Part shown: piece by piece, positions 8,692 through 17,108 of the stretch
Position numbering within the stretch: the first letter of the stretch is position 1
How the letters are laid out: each line of letters starts with the position of its first letter
The notes under the pieces: generated by a model
What the model saw: only the letters and a program-made list of their open reading frames with translations
What the model was told of the DNA's origin: nothing
Database searches by the model: none
NCBI GenBank assembly: GCA_031551515.1
Contig: JAVBNL010000007.1
Location: 14,461 to 78,460 of the forward strand
Direction of reading: 5' to 3'
DNA length: 64,000 nt
Source: FLUQ01 sp031551515
GTDB lineage: Bacteria; Desulfobacterota; Desulfovibrionia; Desulfovibrionales; Desulfovibrionaceae
Position numbers and translations under genes: made by a program

Positions 8692-9662
8692 TGCAGCAAC
8701 CTTTTTTCAATAAGTTCGGCGGCGAAATAGGTGATGATCATATCCGCGCCGGCCCGTTTGATGCCCAGCAGCGATTCCAGGATAACGGCGGTTTCATCCA
8801 CCCAGCCCCGCATGCCGGCGGCCTTGATCAGACTGTATTCGCCGCTGACCTGATAGGCGGCCAGCGGCAGGTCGCAGGCTTCGCGCGTGCGGCGCAGAAT
8901 ATCAAGGTAGGGCCCGGCGGGTTTGACGATCAGCATGTCCGCGCCCTCGGCTATGTCGGCCGCCACTTCGCGCATGGCCTCATGGGCGTTGGCGGGATCC
9001 ATCTGGTAAGTCTTGCGGTTGCCGAATTTCGGGGCGGATTCCGCCGCTTCGCGAAACGGCCCGTAAAAGGCGGAGGCGTATTTCGCGGCATAGGACATGA
9101 CCGGAATATGCGCGAAGCCTTCGCGGTCAAGCAGCGCGCGTATGGCGCCCACGCGGCCGTCCATCATGTCCGACGGGGCCACGATGTCGGCCCCGGCCTT
9201 GGCGTGCGAGAGGGCGATGCGGGCCAGCGCTTCCACTGTGGCGTCGTTACGCACTTCCCCGGCCGGGTTCAGTATGCCGCAATGCCCGTGCGCGGTGTAT
9301 TCGCAAAGGCAGACATCCGTAATCACCACCAGCTGGCGGAAGCGCTCTTTCAACCGCCGCACCGCGCGCTGCACGATGCCGTCTTCTATCCAGGCTTCGC
9401 TGCCCAGATCGTTCTTGTCTTTGGGTATGCCGAACAAAAGGCAGCTGCGCAGGCCCGCGTCCACTGCTTTGGTCACGGCCTCTTCCAGCGCGTCCAAAGA
9501 ATACTGGAACTGCCCCGGCATGGAGCTGATGGGTTTGGCAAAGGTCTTGTCAGGCGTATCCACCACAAAATAGGGCATGATCAGGTCTTTGGGCCTGACA
9601 AAATTCTCGCGGACCATCTCGCGCAAGGTGCCTGTGCGGCGCAGTCTTCTGCCTCTGTGCAT
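8688..9662 (-). CDS. hemB: Porphobilinogen synthase (delta-aminolevulinate dehydratase)
   Basis: A 324-aa enzyme that condenses two 5-aminolevulinate molecules into porphobilinogen. The Zn-site cysteines are present as C118, C120 and C128 in DVCLCEYTAHGHCG, so this is the zinc-dependent type. The two catalytic lysines lie in the SYAAKYASAFYGPF and LIVKPAGPYLD segments. GGAGG precedes the ATG at 9662. It heads the heme operon hemB-ahbD-decarboxylase subunit with a 4-base overlap, feeding both siroheme and heme. Confidence 0.97.
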   Translation of the reverse strand: MHRGRRLRRTGTLREMVRENFVRPKDLIMPYFVVDTPDKTFAKPISSMPGQFQYSLDALEEAVTKAVDAGLRSCLLFGIPKDKNDLGSEAWIEDGIVQRAVRRLKERFRQLVVITDVCLCEYTAHGHCGILNPAGEVRNDATVEALARIALSHAKAGADIVAPSDMMDGRVGAIRALLDREGFAHIPVMSYAAKYASAFYGPFREAAESAPKFGNRKTYQMDPANAHEAMREVAADIAEGADMLIVKPAGPYLDILRRTREACDLPLAAYQVSGEYSLIKAAGMRGWVDETAVILESLLGIKRAGADMIITYFAAELIEKRLLQ

Positions 9663-9741
9663 ATAATGCCTCCGGCGGGGCGGTTCCGGCGGGAAAGATC
9701 ATGCCCGCCGGCGCGCCGCTGTTGTGCTTTTTTCCGTATCA

Positions 9742-9773
9742 AAAAGGGGTACCTCGCATGAGATACCCCTTTT
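9742..9773 (-). terminator. Intrinsic terminator downstream of the ornithine cyclodeaminase-like gene
   Basis: The perfect 10-bp stem AAAAGGGGTA/TACCCCTTTT (9742-9751 and 9764-9773), read on the minus strand, ends in a T run. It separates the Tct/OCD operon from hemB. Confidence 0.8.
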
Positions 9774-9805
9774 ACGCAACTTTTAAAAGCGCTTTGATCG
9801 CGCGG

Positions 9806-10813
9806 TCAGCGGTAACGCAACTTCTGCCCGATGCCCATTTTTTCGGCTTTTTTAAGCATGGCCATGCCAAGGGCGATGTCGGTCGAAGAAAGACCCCGGT
9901 GCCAGAACAGTATTGTTTCCCGGTCGTTTTCCCGGCCGGGCTTTTGCCCCGCGACGATCTGCCCCATTTCCGCATACAGGGTTTCGGGCGAGAGTTTATC
10001 CGCCTCCACATGCGGGCGCAGCGCGCCGAAGGGCAGACCCTTGCGGCACTGGCCCCAATCGTCGACGATCATTTTGTCCATTATGTCCGTAAGATCAAAT
10101 TCAACCGCGCTCATGGTGCCGTAAGGCACTACAAAGGCGGACTTTTTGATCCATTCCGTCTTCAGCATGGGCTTCGGTTCCGGCAGGCGGGACGCTTCGA
10201 CCACGATGTCGCAATCAACCACGCAGTCTTTCCAATTATCCACGGCGCGCACGGGTTTGCCCAGATCTTTGGAGAGTTTCTCCGCAAAGGGGATGTAACT
10301 TTCCGGCCGGCGCGAATGCACGCGTATTTCCTCAAAGTCGAACAGATGGTCCAGCAGCCGCACATTCCAATAGGCGGTGCCGCGCGAGCCGATATGCCCC
10401 AGCACTTTTGAATTTTTGCGGGCCAGATACTTGGCGCCGATGGCCGTCACCGCGCCGGTGCGCATGTCGGTGATGCCCGCGGCATCCAGAACGGCTATGG
10501 GAACGCCGGTATAGGGGTCGAAAAGGTTCAGCAGGGCAAGCTCGGAAGGCAACCCTTTCGTGTAGTTGTCCACGAAATCGCCCACAATCTTGACGCCTGC
10601 CGCGTTAAGAGGCTTCACAAAACCGCGCAGCACGTTGAAGTGCCCCCTGCTCGGGTCGTCGGAATACAGATGCATGCGCGGTTCTATGCGTGTTTCGCCG
10701 CGTCCCTGCGCCGCAAGCGTGCCTTCAACTGCGTTGAGTATTTCATCGTTGGTCAAAGCGAGTTCTTTCACGTCCAGAGCATTGAGGTAGGTCAAATAGA
10801 GATCGTGACTCAT
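9806..10813 (-). CDS. Ornithine cyclodeaminase / mu-crystallin family protein
   Basis: A 335-aa NAD(P)-dependent protein of the OCD/mu-crystallin family, with the segment DAAGITDMRTGAVTAIGAKYLAR and a Rossmann region starting VLGHIGSRGTAYWNV. Members include ornithine cyclodeaminase, ketimine reductases and opine-type dehydrogenases, so the exact reaction is open. It is the last gene of a transporter operon (85 bases after tctA), which suggests the substrate is brought in by the Tct system. In the usual GxGxxG the third Gly is replaced (GHIGSRG). AAGGAA lies upstream of the ATG. Cytoplasmic. Confidence 0.85.
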   Translation of the reverse strand: MSHDLYLTYLNALDVKELALTNDEILNAVEGTLAAQGRGETRIEPRMHLYSDDPSRGHFNVLRGFVKPLNAAGVKIVGDFVDNYTKGLPSELALLNLFDPYTGVPIAVLDAAGITDMRTGAVTAIGAKYLARKNSKVLGHIGSRGTAYWNVRLLDHLFDFEEIRVHSRRPESYIPFAEKLSKDLGKPVRAVDNWKDCVVDCDIVVEASRLPEPKPMLKTEWIKKSAFVVPYGTMSAVEFDLTDIMDKMIVDDWGQCRKGLPFGALRPHVEADKLSPETLYAEMGQIVAGQKPGRENDRETILFWHRGLSSTDIALGMAMLKKAEKMGIGQKLRYR

Positions 10814-10898
10814 GCGAATTTCCTTTTAAACCGCCGCGATACCTGTTGCCGGCATATTGCGGTGCTTGTAAAACCCGGAACAAAGGCCGAAGCCGCCT

Positions 10899-12395
10899 CT
10901 AATCACTAGCGTTCGCTCGCCGCAGTTTTCGGAATGTAAGAAGAACGGTCAGCACAGTCACAGCGACGATAAGTCCGCTAACCGGGCGGGTGATAAAAAC
11001 GCTGACGTCCATTTTGTGAATGATCAATGAATCGCGCAGGTTCTTTTCAATAATGGGCCCCAGCACCAGCCCCAGCACCAGCGGCGGCATGGGAAGCCCA
11101 AGGCATTGCAGGTAATAGCCCGCAACGCCCAATACTCCCATAAGAGCGACGGAAAATGCGGCGTTGCCGTCGGCAAAGCAGCCGGTTGCCGCCATGACGC
11201 CGATGAGCGGCACCAGGATGCGCATCGGCAGTTTAAGCATTTTGGGAAGGAAACCGCGCAACCCCATCCCGAATAAGAGCAGCCACAGGTTGCTCAACAT
11301 AAGAATGCCGACAATCAAAATGAAAAGTTTTCCATGCTGCAGAATAAAAAGCGGTCCGGGCGCGACATTTTGGATGGTCAACGCGCCGAGCAAAATGGCC
11401 GTCACCGTGTCGCCGGGGATGCCCAAGGTCAAAAGCGGAACCATGGCGCCGCCCGTCACAGCGTTGTTCGCGACTTCAGAAGCCACGATGCCGCGCGGAG
11501 CGCCCTGCCCCAAAGGCGGTTCATCCGGGCAATCCGCACGGGCCGCTTCGCTGTAGCTGATCCAAGAAGCGATGGTAGGGCCGGTTCCCGGAAGGATGCC
11601 GATACCCACCCCGATCAACGCGCTTTTGATGCAAAGCCACCAATGCCTGATGCAAACATGAACCGTTTCGAAAAGAGTGGTTCGCTGCTGCGGCGGCAGT
11701 TCCCGCAATTGCGGATTCGATCCCTGGCTCATTACCTCCGTGAGCGCGAAAAAGGCTATCAACGCCGGAATCAACGGCACGCCGCTCAACAGCTCCGGCA
11801 TATTGAACGTTAACCGGATGACCCCTTCAACGGGGTCAAGCCCGACGCAGCCGAGCACCATGCCCATGGTGGCGGCGATACACCCCCGCAAAATGGAACC
11901 TCCGGAAATGGCCGCCACGCAAATCAGCCCGAATACGCCGAAAGAGGCGTATTCAACCGCGGTAAACGAAAGGGCCATGGAAGAAAGCATGGGGGCAAGC
12001 AGCAAAAGGACAAAGCCGGAAAAAATTCCTCCGAAAAACGAACAGACGATGGCCAAGGCCAGTGCGAGGTCCGCCCTGCCCTGCTTCGCCATGGGGTAGC
12101 CGTCCACGGTGGTCGCGGCGTTGCCGGGCGCGCCGGGCGTGTTGACCAGAATGGCCGGGATTGACCCCGCGAAATACCCGCCGCAATAAATGCCCAGCAG
12201 GATGCTCATGGATTGCTGGAAACTGATGCCGAAGGTCAGCGGCGTGGCAATGGCCACGCCGGCCGTGGCCGTCAGGCCCGGAGCCGCTCCGAAAATAAAG
12301 CCTATGATCACCCCGATAGCGGACCAAAGCAGGACTTCCCAGGAAGCCAGTGCGGAAAGGCCGCCGACGATGTCGGACAATGATGCGAATTCCAT
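10899..12395 (-). CDS. tctA: Tripartite tricarboxylate transporter, large permease (TctA)
   Basis: A 498-aa inner-membrane protein with about 11-12 helices. It has typical TctA segments such as GAAPGLTATAGVAIATPLTF, IPAILVNTPGAPGNAATTVDG and a second repeat GILPGTGPTIASWISY. It forms the translocation channel with the small TctB subunit and is fed by a periplasmic TctC protein. The start is at the ATG (MEFASLSDIV) two bases after the tctB stop; the much longer upstream frame overlaps tctB and is not coding. The order tctC-tctB-tctA-ocd suggests one operon. Confidence 0.93.
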   Translation of the reverse strand: MEFASLSDIVGGLSALASWEVLLWSAIGVIIGFIFGAAPGLTATAGVAIATPLTFGISFQQSMSILLGIYCGGYFAGSIPAILVNTPGAPGNAATTVDGYPMAKQGRADLALALAIVCSFFGGIFSGFVLLLLAPMLSSMALSFTAVEYASFGVFGLICVAAISGGSILRGCIAATMGMVLGCVGLDPVEGVIRLTFNMPELLSGVPLIPALIAFFALTEVMSQGSNPQLRELPPQQRTTLFETVHVCIRHWWLCIKSALIGVGIGILPGTGPTIASWISYSEAARADCPDEPPLGQGAPRGIVASEVANNAVTGGAMVPLLTLGIPGDTVTAILLGALTIQNVAPGPLFILQHGKLFILIVGILMLSNLWLLLFGMGLRGFLPKMLKLPMRILVPLIGVMAATGCFADGNAAFSVALMGVLGVAGYYLQCLGLPMPPLVLGLVLGPIIEKNLRDSLIIHKMDVSVFITRPVSGLIVAVTVLTVLLTFRKLRRANASD

Positions 12396-12397
12396 GG

Positions 12398-12835
12398 CTA
12401 CCCCATCTCCGGCAACAATACTTGAAAACCGTAGCGGAACAGAACATAGAGCACCGCTGTCGCGCCGAGCGGCACGAAAACGAACTCCAGCGGTTTCCGC
12501 GAACCCTGTATCCACAGCACCGCCGCGATATACAGGGGCGAAATCAGACGGTAATCCATATACCCAAAGGCCAGCGTATACCCAAGCGTGGCCGCGACCA
12601 GGCAAAGGTTGCGCGAACTTGTGACCGTATGCCAAACAATGCTGAAAACCTGCCCTTTGCCTTGCCAGAAAAGGCAAAGGCCCAGCAGCGCAAGCACAAT
12701 AGAAAGAAGTTGCGGGAAAAAGCCGGGGGAAAGCGTATGCGCATCCGCCACCGTTGGTATGCCGGCGCATAGAACCCAGACCGCAACCCCGGCGGCGAGT
12801 GTGATCAGGCCAAGAACCCGGTTGGAACTGTTCAT
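12398..12835 (-). CDS. tctB: Tripartite tricarboxylate transporter, small permease (TctB)
   Basis: A 145-aa protein with four hydrophobic helices (about residues 7-25, 38-57, 76-93 and 100-140), the size and topology of TctB subunits. The ...HTLSPGFFPQLLSIVLALLG segment resembles the family. It lies between tctC and tctA with gaps of 8 and 2 bases. TctB is needed for assembly and function of the transporter, but its precise role is not well defined. Confidence 0.88.
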   Translation of the reverse strand: MNSSNRVLGLITLAAGVAVWVLCAGIPTVADAHTLSPGFFPQLLSIVLALLGLCLFWQGKGQVFSIVWHTVTSSRNLCLVAATLGYTLAFGYMDYRLISPLYIAAVLWIQGSRKPLEFVFVPLGATAVLYVLFRYGFQVLLPEMG

Positions 12836-12843
12836 GGCCGCCC

Positions 12844-13794
12844 CTACTTGATAAGACCGAGTTCTTTGAGAATCACTTTGTGATTGTCGATATTTTCCTG
12901 AATAACTTTGCCGAATGCCGCGCTGTCGAGATAGCCGTCCTCAAAACGAAGCTTGGCGTACAACTCTTTGGTTTCTTTCTGGGCAGTCGCGTCGGCGACC
13001 GCTTTTTTCAGCACATCCATGGCCTCGGCAGGCACGCCTTTGCGCACCAGCAAGCCGAACCACAGTTCGCCCGTAACGTTGTACCCCGCCTTTTTGAAGG
13101 TCGGTACCTCGGGCATGTAGGGCACGGGCTCGGCAGAGGCGACCGCCAGCACGCGCAATTTCCCAGCTTTGGCCAGATTTTCAAAAACCGCCAGAGGCGT
13201 ACAGACGAAATCGACTTCGCCGGTCATGGCTTTCGTGGCGGCGTCGTTACCGCTTTTACCGGCGATATGGGCAAGTTTGATGCCGTTGTCCTTGGCAAAC
13301 TGCGTCATGAAAATGCGTTGCTTCGAACTGGCCCCCGGAGTCGAGTATGAAAGCTCCTTGCTCTTCCCAGCGGCGACGAGGTCAGCCAGCGTTTTATACG
13401 GGCTGTTCTCGCCCACCGCCACCGCCAACGGCATGGTGACCAGCCGCGCAAGCGGGGTAAAATCTTCCGGTTCAAAGCCGGACTGGCTGATAAGCGGCCC
13501 GGCCGTCAGCGCGCCGGTGGATGCGACAACCAGCGTGTGGCCGTCAGCGGCCGCGCGAGCCGCTTCCGCAAGCCCGACAGCGCCGCCGCCCCCGGCGATA
13601 TTCTGCACGACCACAGCCGTTTTCAGTTCCTTATGCATACGTTCGGCAAGAATACGAGCGGTGTTGTCGATGGCGTCACCCGCCGCGAACGGAGAAATTA
13701 TCCTGATGGGTTTTGACGGGTAGGCGGCGGCAAACGCGGCGGGCGCGGCCAGAAGGCTGGCGGCGGCAAACATGAGCAAAAAAATCCGTTTCAT
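12844..13794 (-). CDS. tctC: Tripartite tricarboxylate transporter solute-binding protein (TctC/Bug family)
   Basis: A 316-aa protein with a Sec signal peptide (MKRIFLLMFAAASLLAAPAAFA, cleavage near residue 23), then YPSKPIRIISPFAAGDAIDN, the hallmark first strand and loop of Bug/TctC proteins. It binds carboxylate-type ligands in the periplasm and hands them to TctAB. The start at 13794 is supported by GGAGAAG upstream and by the signal peptide; a start at 13824 would bury the signal. In many Bug proteins an Asp contacts the ligand carboxylate; here D27/D31 lie in the corresponding loop. The ligand is unknown. Confidence 0.93.
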   Translation of the reverse strand: MKRIFLLMFAAASLLAAPAAFAAAYPSKPIRIISPFAAGDAIDNTARILAERMHKELKTAVVVQNIAGGGGAVGLAEAARAAADGHTLVVASTGALTAGPLISQSGFEPEDFTPLARLVTMPLAVAVGENSPYKTLADLVAAGKSKELSYSTPGASSKQRIFMTQFAKDNGIKLAHIAGKSGNDAATKAMTGEVDFVCTPLAVFENLAKAGKLRVLAVASAEPVPYMPEVPTFKKAGYNVTGELWFGLLVRKGVPAEAMDVLKKAVADATAQKETKELYAKLRFEDGYLDSAAFGKVIQENIDNHKVILKELGLIK

Positions 13795-13862
13795 GTCACT
13801 TCTCCGAATGATTATGGTTGCCATAGTTACATATTCTGCACCGTGGCGGCCGCGCGCGGCCG

Positions 13863-14633
13863 CTAACCTCTTAAAACGGAATAGGCGGCGAAGTCGGGAC
13901 GGCAGAAACCGTCAAGGCACAGCGTTCCAAGGGCGGGCCGCAGGCTTTCTCTGTTCCCTAGTTCCAGCAAAGCCGCGCTAAGCCTTCCGCACACGTCGGA
14001 AGGCGTTTTTGCCGAAGCGGCGAAAAACGGCATGGGGTATTCGCCGGTGATTGCCAACACGCGCGTGGCGGCCAATTTTTCCGGCGCGTTTTTTTCCAGC
14101 AATTCGTGATAGTAGCCGTCCAGCGGAACAATATCGGCCGTATTCTCCGCCAGCGCGTTCAGACAATTGGCCGGGGTATGCAATGGGCCTACGCGCACAG
14201 GATACAGCGGAGTGGGTACTTTTCCCTGATACGGGGCAAGAAAACGCTCCACAGCCAGATACCCCGAGTGGGAATGCTCCACCGTCCAGCCGAGACGGGC
14301 GCCGAAACTGTCTTCAAAAGTCCGGAAGGGGCTGTCTTTTCGTACCAGCAGCTTAGTATGGTACTGCGGTTTACCACCGAAAGAGCGGCACGGCGCGGCG
14401 AGAGGGATGTGCCGCTGCCCTTCCAGCATAAAAATTCGGCCGCAGATCATGACCAGGCCCAGATCCGGCCTTCGCCACACATCAAGAATGTCAGCAGGAT
14501 ATGGGAACGTCTCAAATCGAAGCGCAACGCCGGCGAGTTCAGCCGTTGCGCGGGCGATGCATGCCCACGCTTCCGTAACGCGCTCCGTGGCATTGTACAT
14601 CCGGGTGCAGGCGATGAGCGATCCGTCGGGCAT
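13863..14633 (-). CDS. PhnD-like phosphonate-binding-fold protein without a signal peptide
   Basis: A 256-aa protein resembling the PhnD-like (periplasmic-binding type 2) family. It has an N-terminal strand followed by ATERVTEAWACIARA, ligand-pocket-like segments (CRSFGGKPQYHTKLLVRKDSPF, GWTVEHSHSGYL) and ADIVPLDGYYHELL. Unlike ABC-transporter binding proteins it has no signal peptide or lipobox, so it is probably cytoplasmic. It is the first gene of the Tct/OCD operon and divergent from a LysR gene. It may sense or sequester the transported compound, or be an enzyme; no function is proven. The ATG at 14633 has AGGAG six bases upstream. Confidence 0.65.
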   Translation of the reverse strand: MPDGSLIACTRMYNATERVTEAWACIARATAELAGVALRFETFPYPADILDVWRRPDLGLVMICGRIFMLEGQRHIPLAAPCRSFGGKPQYHTKLLVRKDSPFRTFEDSFGARLGWTVEHSHSGYLAVERFLAPYQGKVPTPLYPVRVGPLHTPANCLNALAENTADIVPLDGYYHELLEKNAPEKLAATRVLAITGEYPMPFFAASAKTPSDVCGRLSAALLELGNRESLRPALGTLCLDGFCRPDFAAYSVLRG

Positions 14634-14755
14634 TTCCGCTCCTGACAACACGGTACTGCTGATATTTTGCAGACAAATCCGCCGCTGAACGCGGCGGAAT
14701 CCCAGTGGTTCTTGTATGTTTAATAATAAAAATATTGATTGTCAAAAAAAAAATC

Positions 14756-14780
14756 GATAGATATTTTTTATATATCTATC
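14756..14780. promoter_or_regulatory. Candidate operator in the LysR/PhnD-like intergenic region
   Basis: A perfect 9-bp dyad GATAGATAT/ATATCTATC with a 7-base AT spacer lies in an AT-rich region between the divergent genes, about 60 bases before the LysR start. It has the size and position of a regulator-binding site. Confidence 0.5.
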
Positions 14781-14838
14781 AAAATATACGATGCACGCGG
14801 TATCAGCTATCAAATGGCGACAACGTGGGGTAAAATTG

Positions 14839-15801
14839 ATGATCGACAAACTGAATGGCGACTTTTTGCAGTGGCTGCGGGGGTTTCATCACGTGGTGAC
14901 GTTGGGAAGCGCCGCTGCGGCCGCCACCGCCATGGGCGTGCGGCAGCCGACGGTCAGCCACCATATAAAAATGCTGGAAACTGAACTGGGCGTTCAGCTT
15001 TTTCAACGCATTCAACGCAGAATGCAGCCGACGCTCGAGGGGCTGGCCCTATACGAACGGGCAATCGTGCTGTTTGAACAAATACGCAGCATTCAGGATG
15101 AAGTGGGCAGGCCGCGGGAAGGCGCGCTCAAAGGTGATATCTCGCTGATTACGACACACTCGGTCGCGACGAACTACCTGCCTTCGCTGATTGAAAGCTT
15201 TGCGGCCCAACATGCCGGGGTCGCCTTTACCCTCACCGCTGTGACGGGATTTGCGGCAATCCTGGAAAACGTGCAAAACTCAAGTGTGGAACTGGGCATC
15301 ACGCACGGCCAGCTCTTCCCCCCTGTGATAGGCCATGCTCCTTTATTCAGCACAAAGCTGGTGCTTATTGTTTCCAAAAAACACGCCGCCGAGCGCGGCT
15401 GGCGTTTCACCCGCAAGCAAGACGGCACTCTGGCGGATTTTAACGAGCTGGACAATATCCCTTACGTGGCGTTTTCGCCCGGAACCATGCTCACGCATCT
15501 GCTCCATGAGCTGCTCGCTCGCCACAATGTCCGAATCAGGCCGGTCATCACGGTCAATACGTCCAGCCTGCTTGCGCGCTATGTGGCCCGCGGTTTTGGG
15601 GTGACCATCGTCGACAGTTTCACCGCCGCCGCCAGCGGAGAAGGTTACGACAGCTACTGCCTGCAGCCGGATGGGCCTTTGCGGGTGTATCACGCCATTT
15701 ATCGGAAAAAAACATATATGCCGCCGCAGACGCGCGCATTCATCAAACATCTGCAAGCGGCGAGGCCCGACATCGAGGGCATCGCCCCGGCGCCGGAATA
15801 A
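14839..15801 (+). CDS. LysR-type transcriptional regulator (CysB-like)
   Basis: A 320-aa regulator. The N-terminal winged helix is seen in FHHVVTLGSAAAAATAMGVR followed by QPTVSHHIKMLETELGVQLF; a type 2 periplasmic-binding effector domain follows from about residue 95. It is transcribed away from the PhnD-like/tctCBA/ocd operon across an AT-rich region with a strong dyad, the classic arrangement for a LysR protein controlling its neighbours. The effector is probably the transported compound or a product of the OCD enzyme (inference). The chosen ATG begins MIDKLNGDF; a start at 14791 would add 16 residues not expected in the family. Confidence 0.9.
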   Translation: MIDKLNGDFLQWLRGFHHVVTLGSAAAAATAMGVRQPTVSHHIKMLETELGVQLFQRIQRRMQPTLEGLALYERAIVLFEQIRSIQDEVGRPREGALKGDISLITTHSVATNYLPSLIESFAAQHAGVAFTLTAVTGFAAILENVQNSSVELGITHGQLFPPVIGHAPLFSTKLVLIVSKKHAAERGWRFTRKQDGTLADFNELDNIPYVAFSPGTMLTHLLHELLARHNVRIRPVITVNTSSLLARYVARGFGVTIVDSFTAAASGEGYDSYCLQPDGPLRVYHAIYRKKTYMPPQTRAFIKHLQAARPDIEGIAPAPE

Positions 15802-15803
15802 CG

Positions 15804-15826
15804 ACGGCCCGGCGAAGCCGGGCCGT
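15804..15826. terminator. Hairpin between convergent LysR gene and ahbC
   Basis: A perfect 10-bp GC stem ACGGCCCGGC/GCCGGGCCGT with a 3-base loop lies just after the LysR stop. There is no strong T tract, so termination (possibly bidirectional) is only likely. Confidence 0.55.
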
Positions 15827-15896
15827 TCGGCTACTTCAAATCAATCGGCGCTTGAAATAGTCGCTTAACGGCGAGCCAACTCGCCTCATTCGTGAA

Positions 15897-17081
15897 TTAC
15901 TCTATCCCGATCTCTTCATCCGTCAGATAACAGGCCGGATCTTCCGCCCACACGTCGCCGTGCCAGGCTTCCGCCCGGGCGCGGAAGTTGCCCCCGCAAA
16001 TGGCCAAAAACCGGCACTTGGCGCAGCGGCCTTTGACGTGGGCCTGCTTGTTCTTCAGCCCGGCCAGAAGCTCGATGGCCGGGTCCGTCCAGATTTGCGA
16101 GAAGGGCCGTTCAAGCACGTTGCCGAAGGTGTGGTTGCGCCAGAACTGGTCGGCATGCACGGCGCCGTCCCACGAAATGCAGCCGATGCCCCGGCCGGAG
16201 CTGTTGCCTTCGTTGAACTGCAGAAGTTCAAAGACCTCGGCCGCGCGGGCCGGGTCTTCACGCTGCATGCGCATCCACAGGTAGGGGCCGTCCGCGTGGT
16301 TGTCCACGGTCAGCACTTCTTTTTGCAGACCCGCATCAAAAAGAGCGCGGGTGCGGTCCAGAATCAGGTCGACCATGGCCCGGGTCTCCTGATGGTTCAA
16401 ATCCTCTTGGATCAACTCCGACCCGCGTCCGGAATACACCAGGTGGTAGAAGCAGATGCGCGGCACTTCCAGGTCGCGCACCAGGTCGAACAGCAGGGGC
16501 ACCTGGTCGGCGTTGCGACGGTTGATGGTGAACCTGAGGCCCACTTTCAGCCCTTCCGCCTGGCAGTTTTCAATGCCCTGCATGGCTTTTTTGAAAGAGC
16601 CGGGCACCCCCCGAAAACGATCGTGCACCACTTCGCCGCCGTCCAGCGATATGCCGACGTAGGAAAGGCCCACCTGTTTGAGCTCTTTGGCTTTCTCTTT
16701 GGTTATCAGGGTGCCGTTGGTGGAAATGACCGCGCGCATGCCTTTGGATGTGGCGCACTGTGCCAGTTCCGTCAGGTCTTGCCGCACCAGCGGCTCCCCG
16801 CCGGAAAACAGCATCACCGGCGAGCCGAAAGCGGCCAGATCGTCAATAATGGACTTGCCCTGCGCGGTGCTGATCTCGTCAAACCCGGCTTCGCCCTCGG
16901 CATGGGCATAGCAGTGAACGCATTTGAGGTTACAGCGGCGGGTCATGTTCCAGACCACCACCGGTTTTTTGTCCGCGGAAAACTGCAAAAGGTGCGAAGG
17001 CAACTTGCCGGAATGGCGGCCGTACCGTAACGCGTCTGAAGGTTCCACCTGGCCGCAGTATAACTTTGAAATGCCTATCAT
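15897..17081 (-). CDS. ahbC: AhbC 12,18-didecarboxysiroheme deacetylase (radical SAM)
   Basis: A 394-aa radical SAM enzyme whose N terminus MIGISKLYCGQVEPSDALRY is characteristic of AhbC. The cluster motif is C50-x3-C54-x2-C57 (CNLKCVHC), with GGEPLVR following and a C-terminal Cys-rich SPASM region (CAKCRFLAICGGN). It removes the two acetate side chains of didecarboxysiroheme to give iron-coproporphyrin III, the substrate of AhbD. It is about 7 kb from the hemB-ahbD operon. It lies 27 bases after an M20 peptidase gene on the same strand and may share its promoter. Confidence 0.93.
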   Translation of the reverse strand: MIGISKLYCGQVEPSDALRYGRHSGKLPSHLLQFSADKKPVVVWNMTRRCNLKCVHCYAHAEGEAGFDEISTAQGKSIIDDLAAFGSPVMLFSGGEPLVRQDLTELAQCATSKGMRAVISTNGTLITKEKAKELKQVGLSYVGISLDGGEVVHDRFRGVPGSFKKAMQGIENCQAEGLKVGLRFTINRRNADQVPLLFDLVRDLEVPRICFYHLVYSGRGSELIQEDLNHQETRAMVDLILDRTRALFDAGLQKEVLTVDNHADGPYLWMRMQREDPARAAEVFELLQFNEGNSSGRGIGCISWDGAVHADQFWRNHTFGNVLERPFSQIWTDPAIELLAGLKNKQAHVKGRCAKCRFLAICGGNFRARAEAWHGDVWAEDPACYLTDEEIGIE

Positions 17082-17108
17082 CAGTGTTCTCGTGTTATTT
17101 CAATATTT

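Noticed and set aside
12396..12770. Longer N-terminal extension of TctA
   Set aside because: It overlaps tctB throughout, while TctA proteins begin near MEFASLSDIV.
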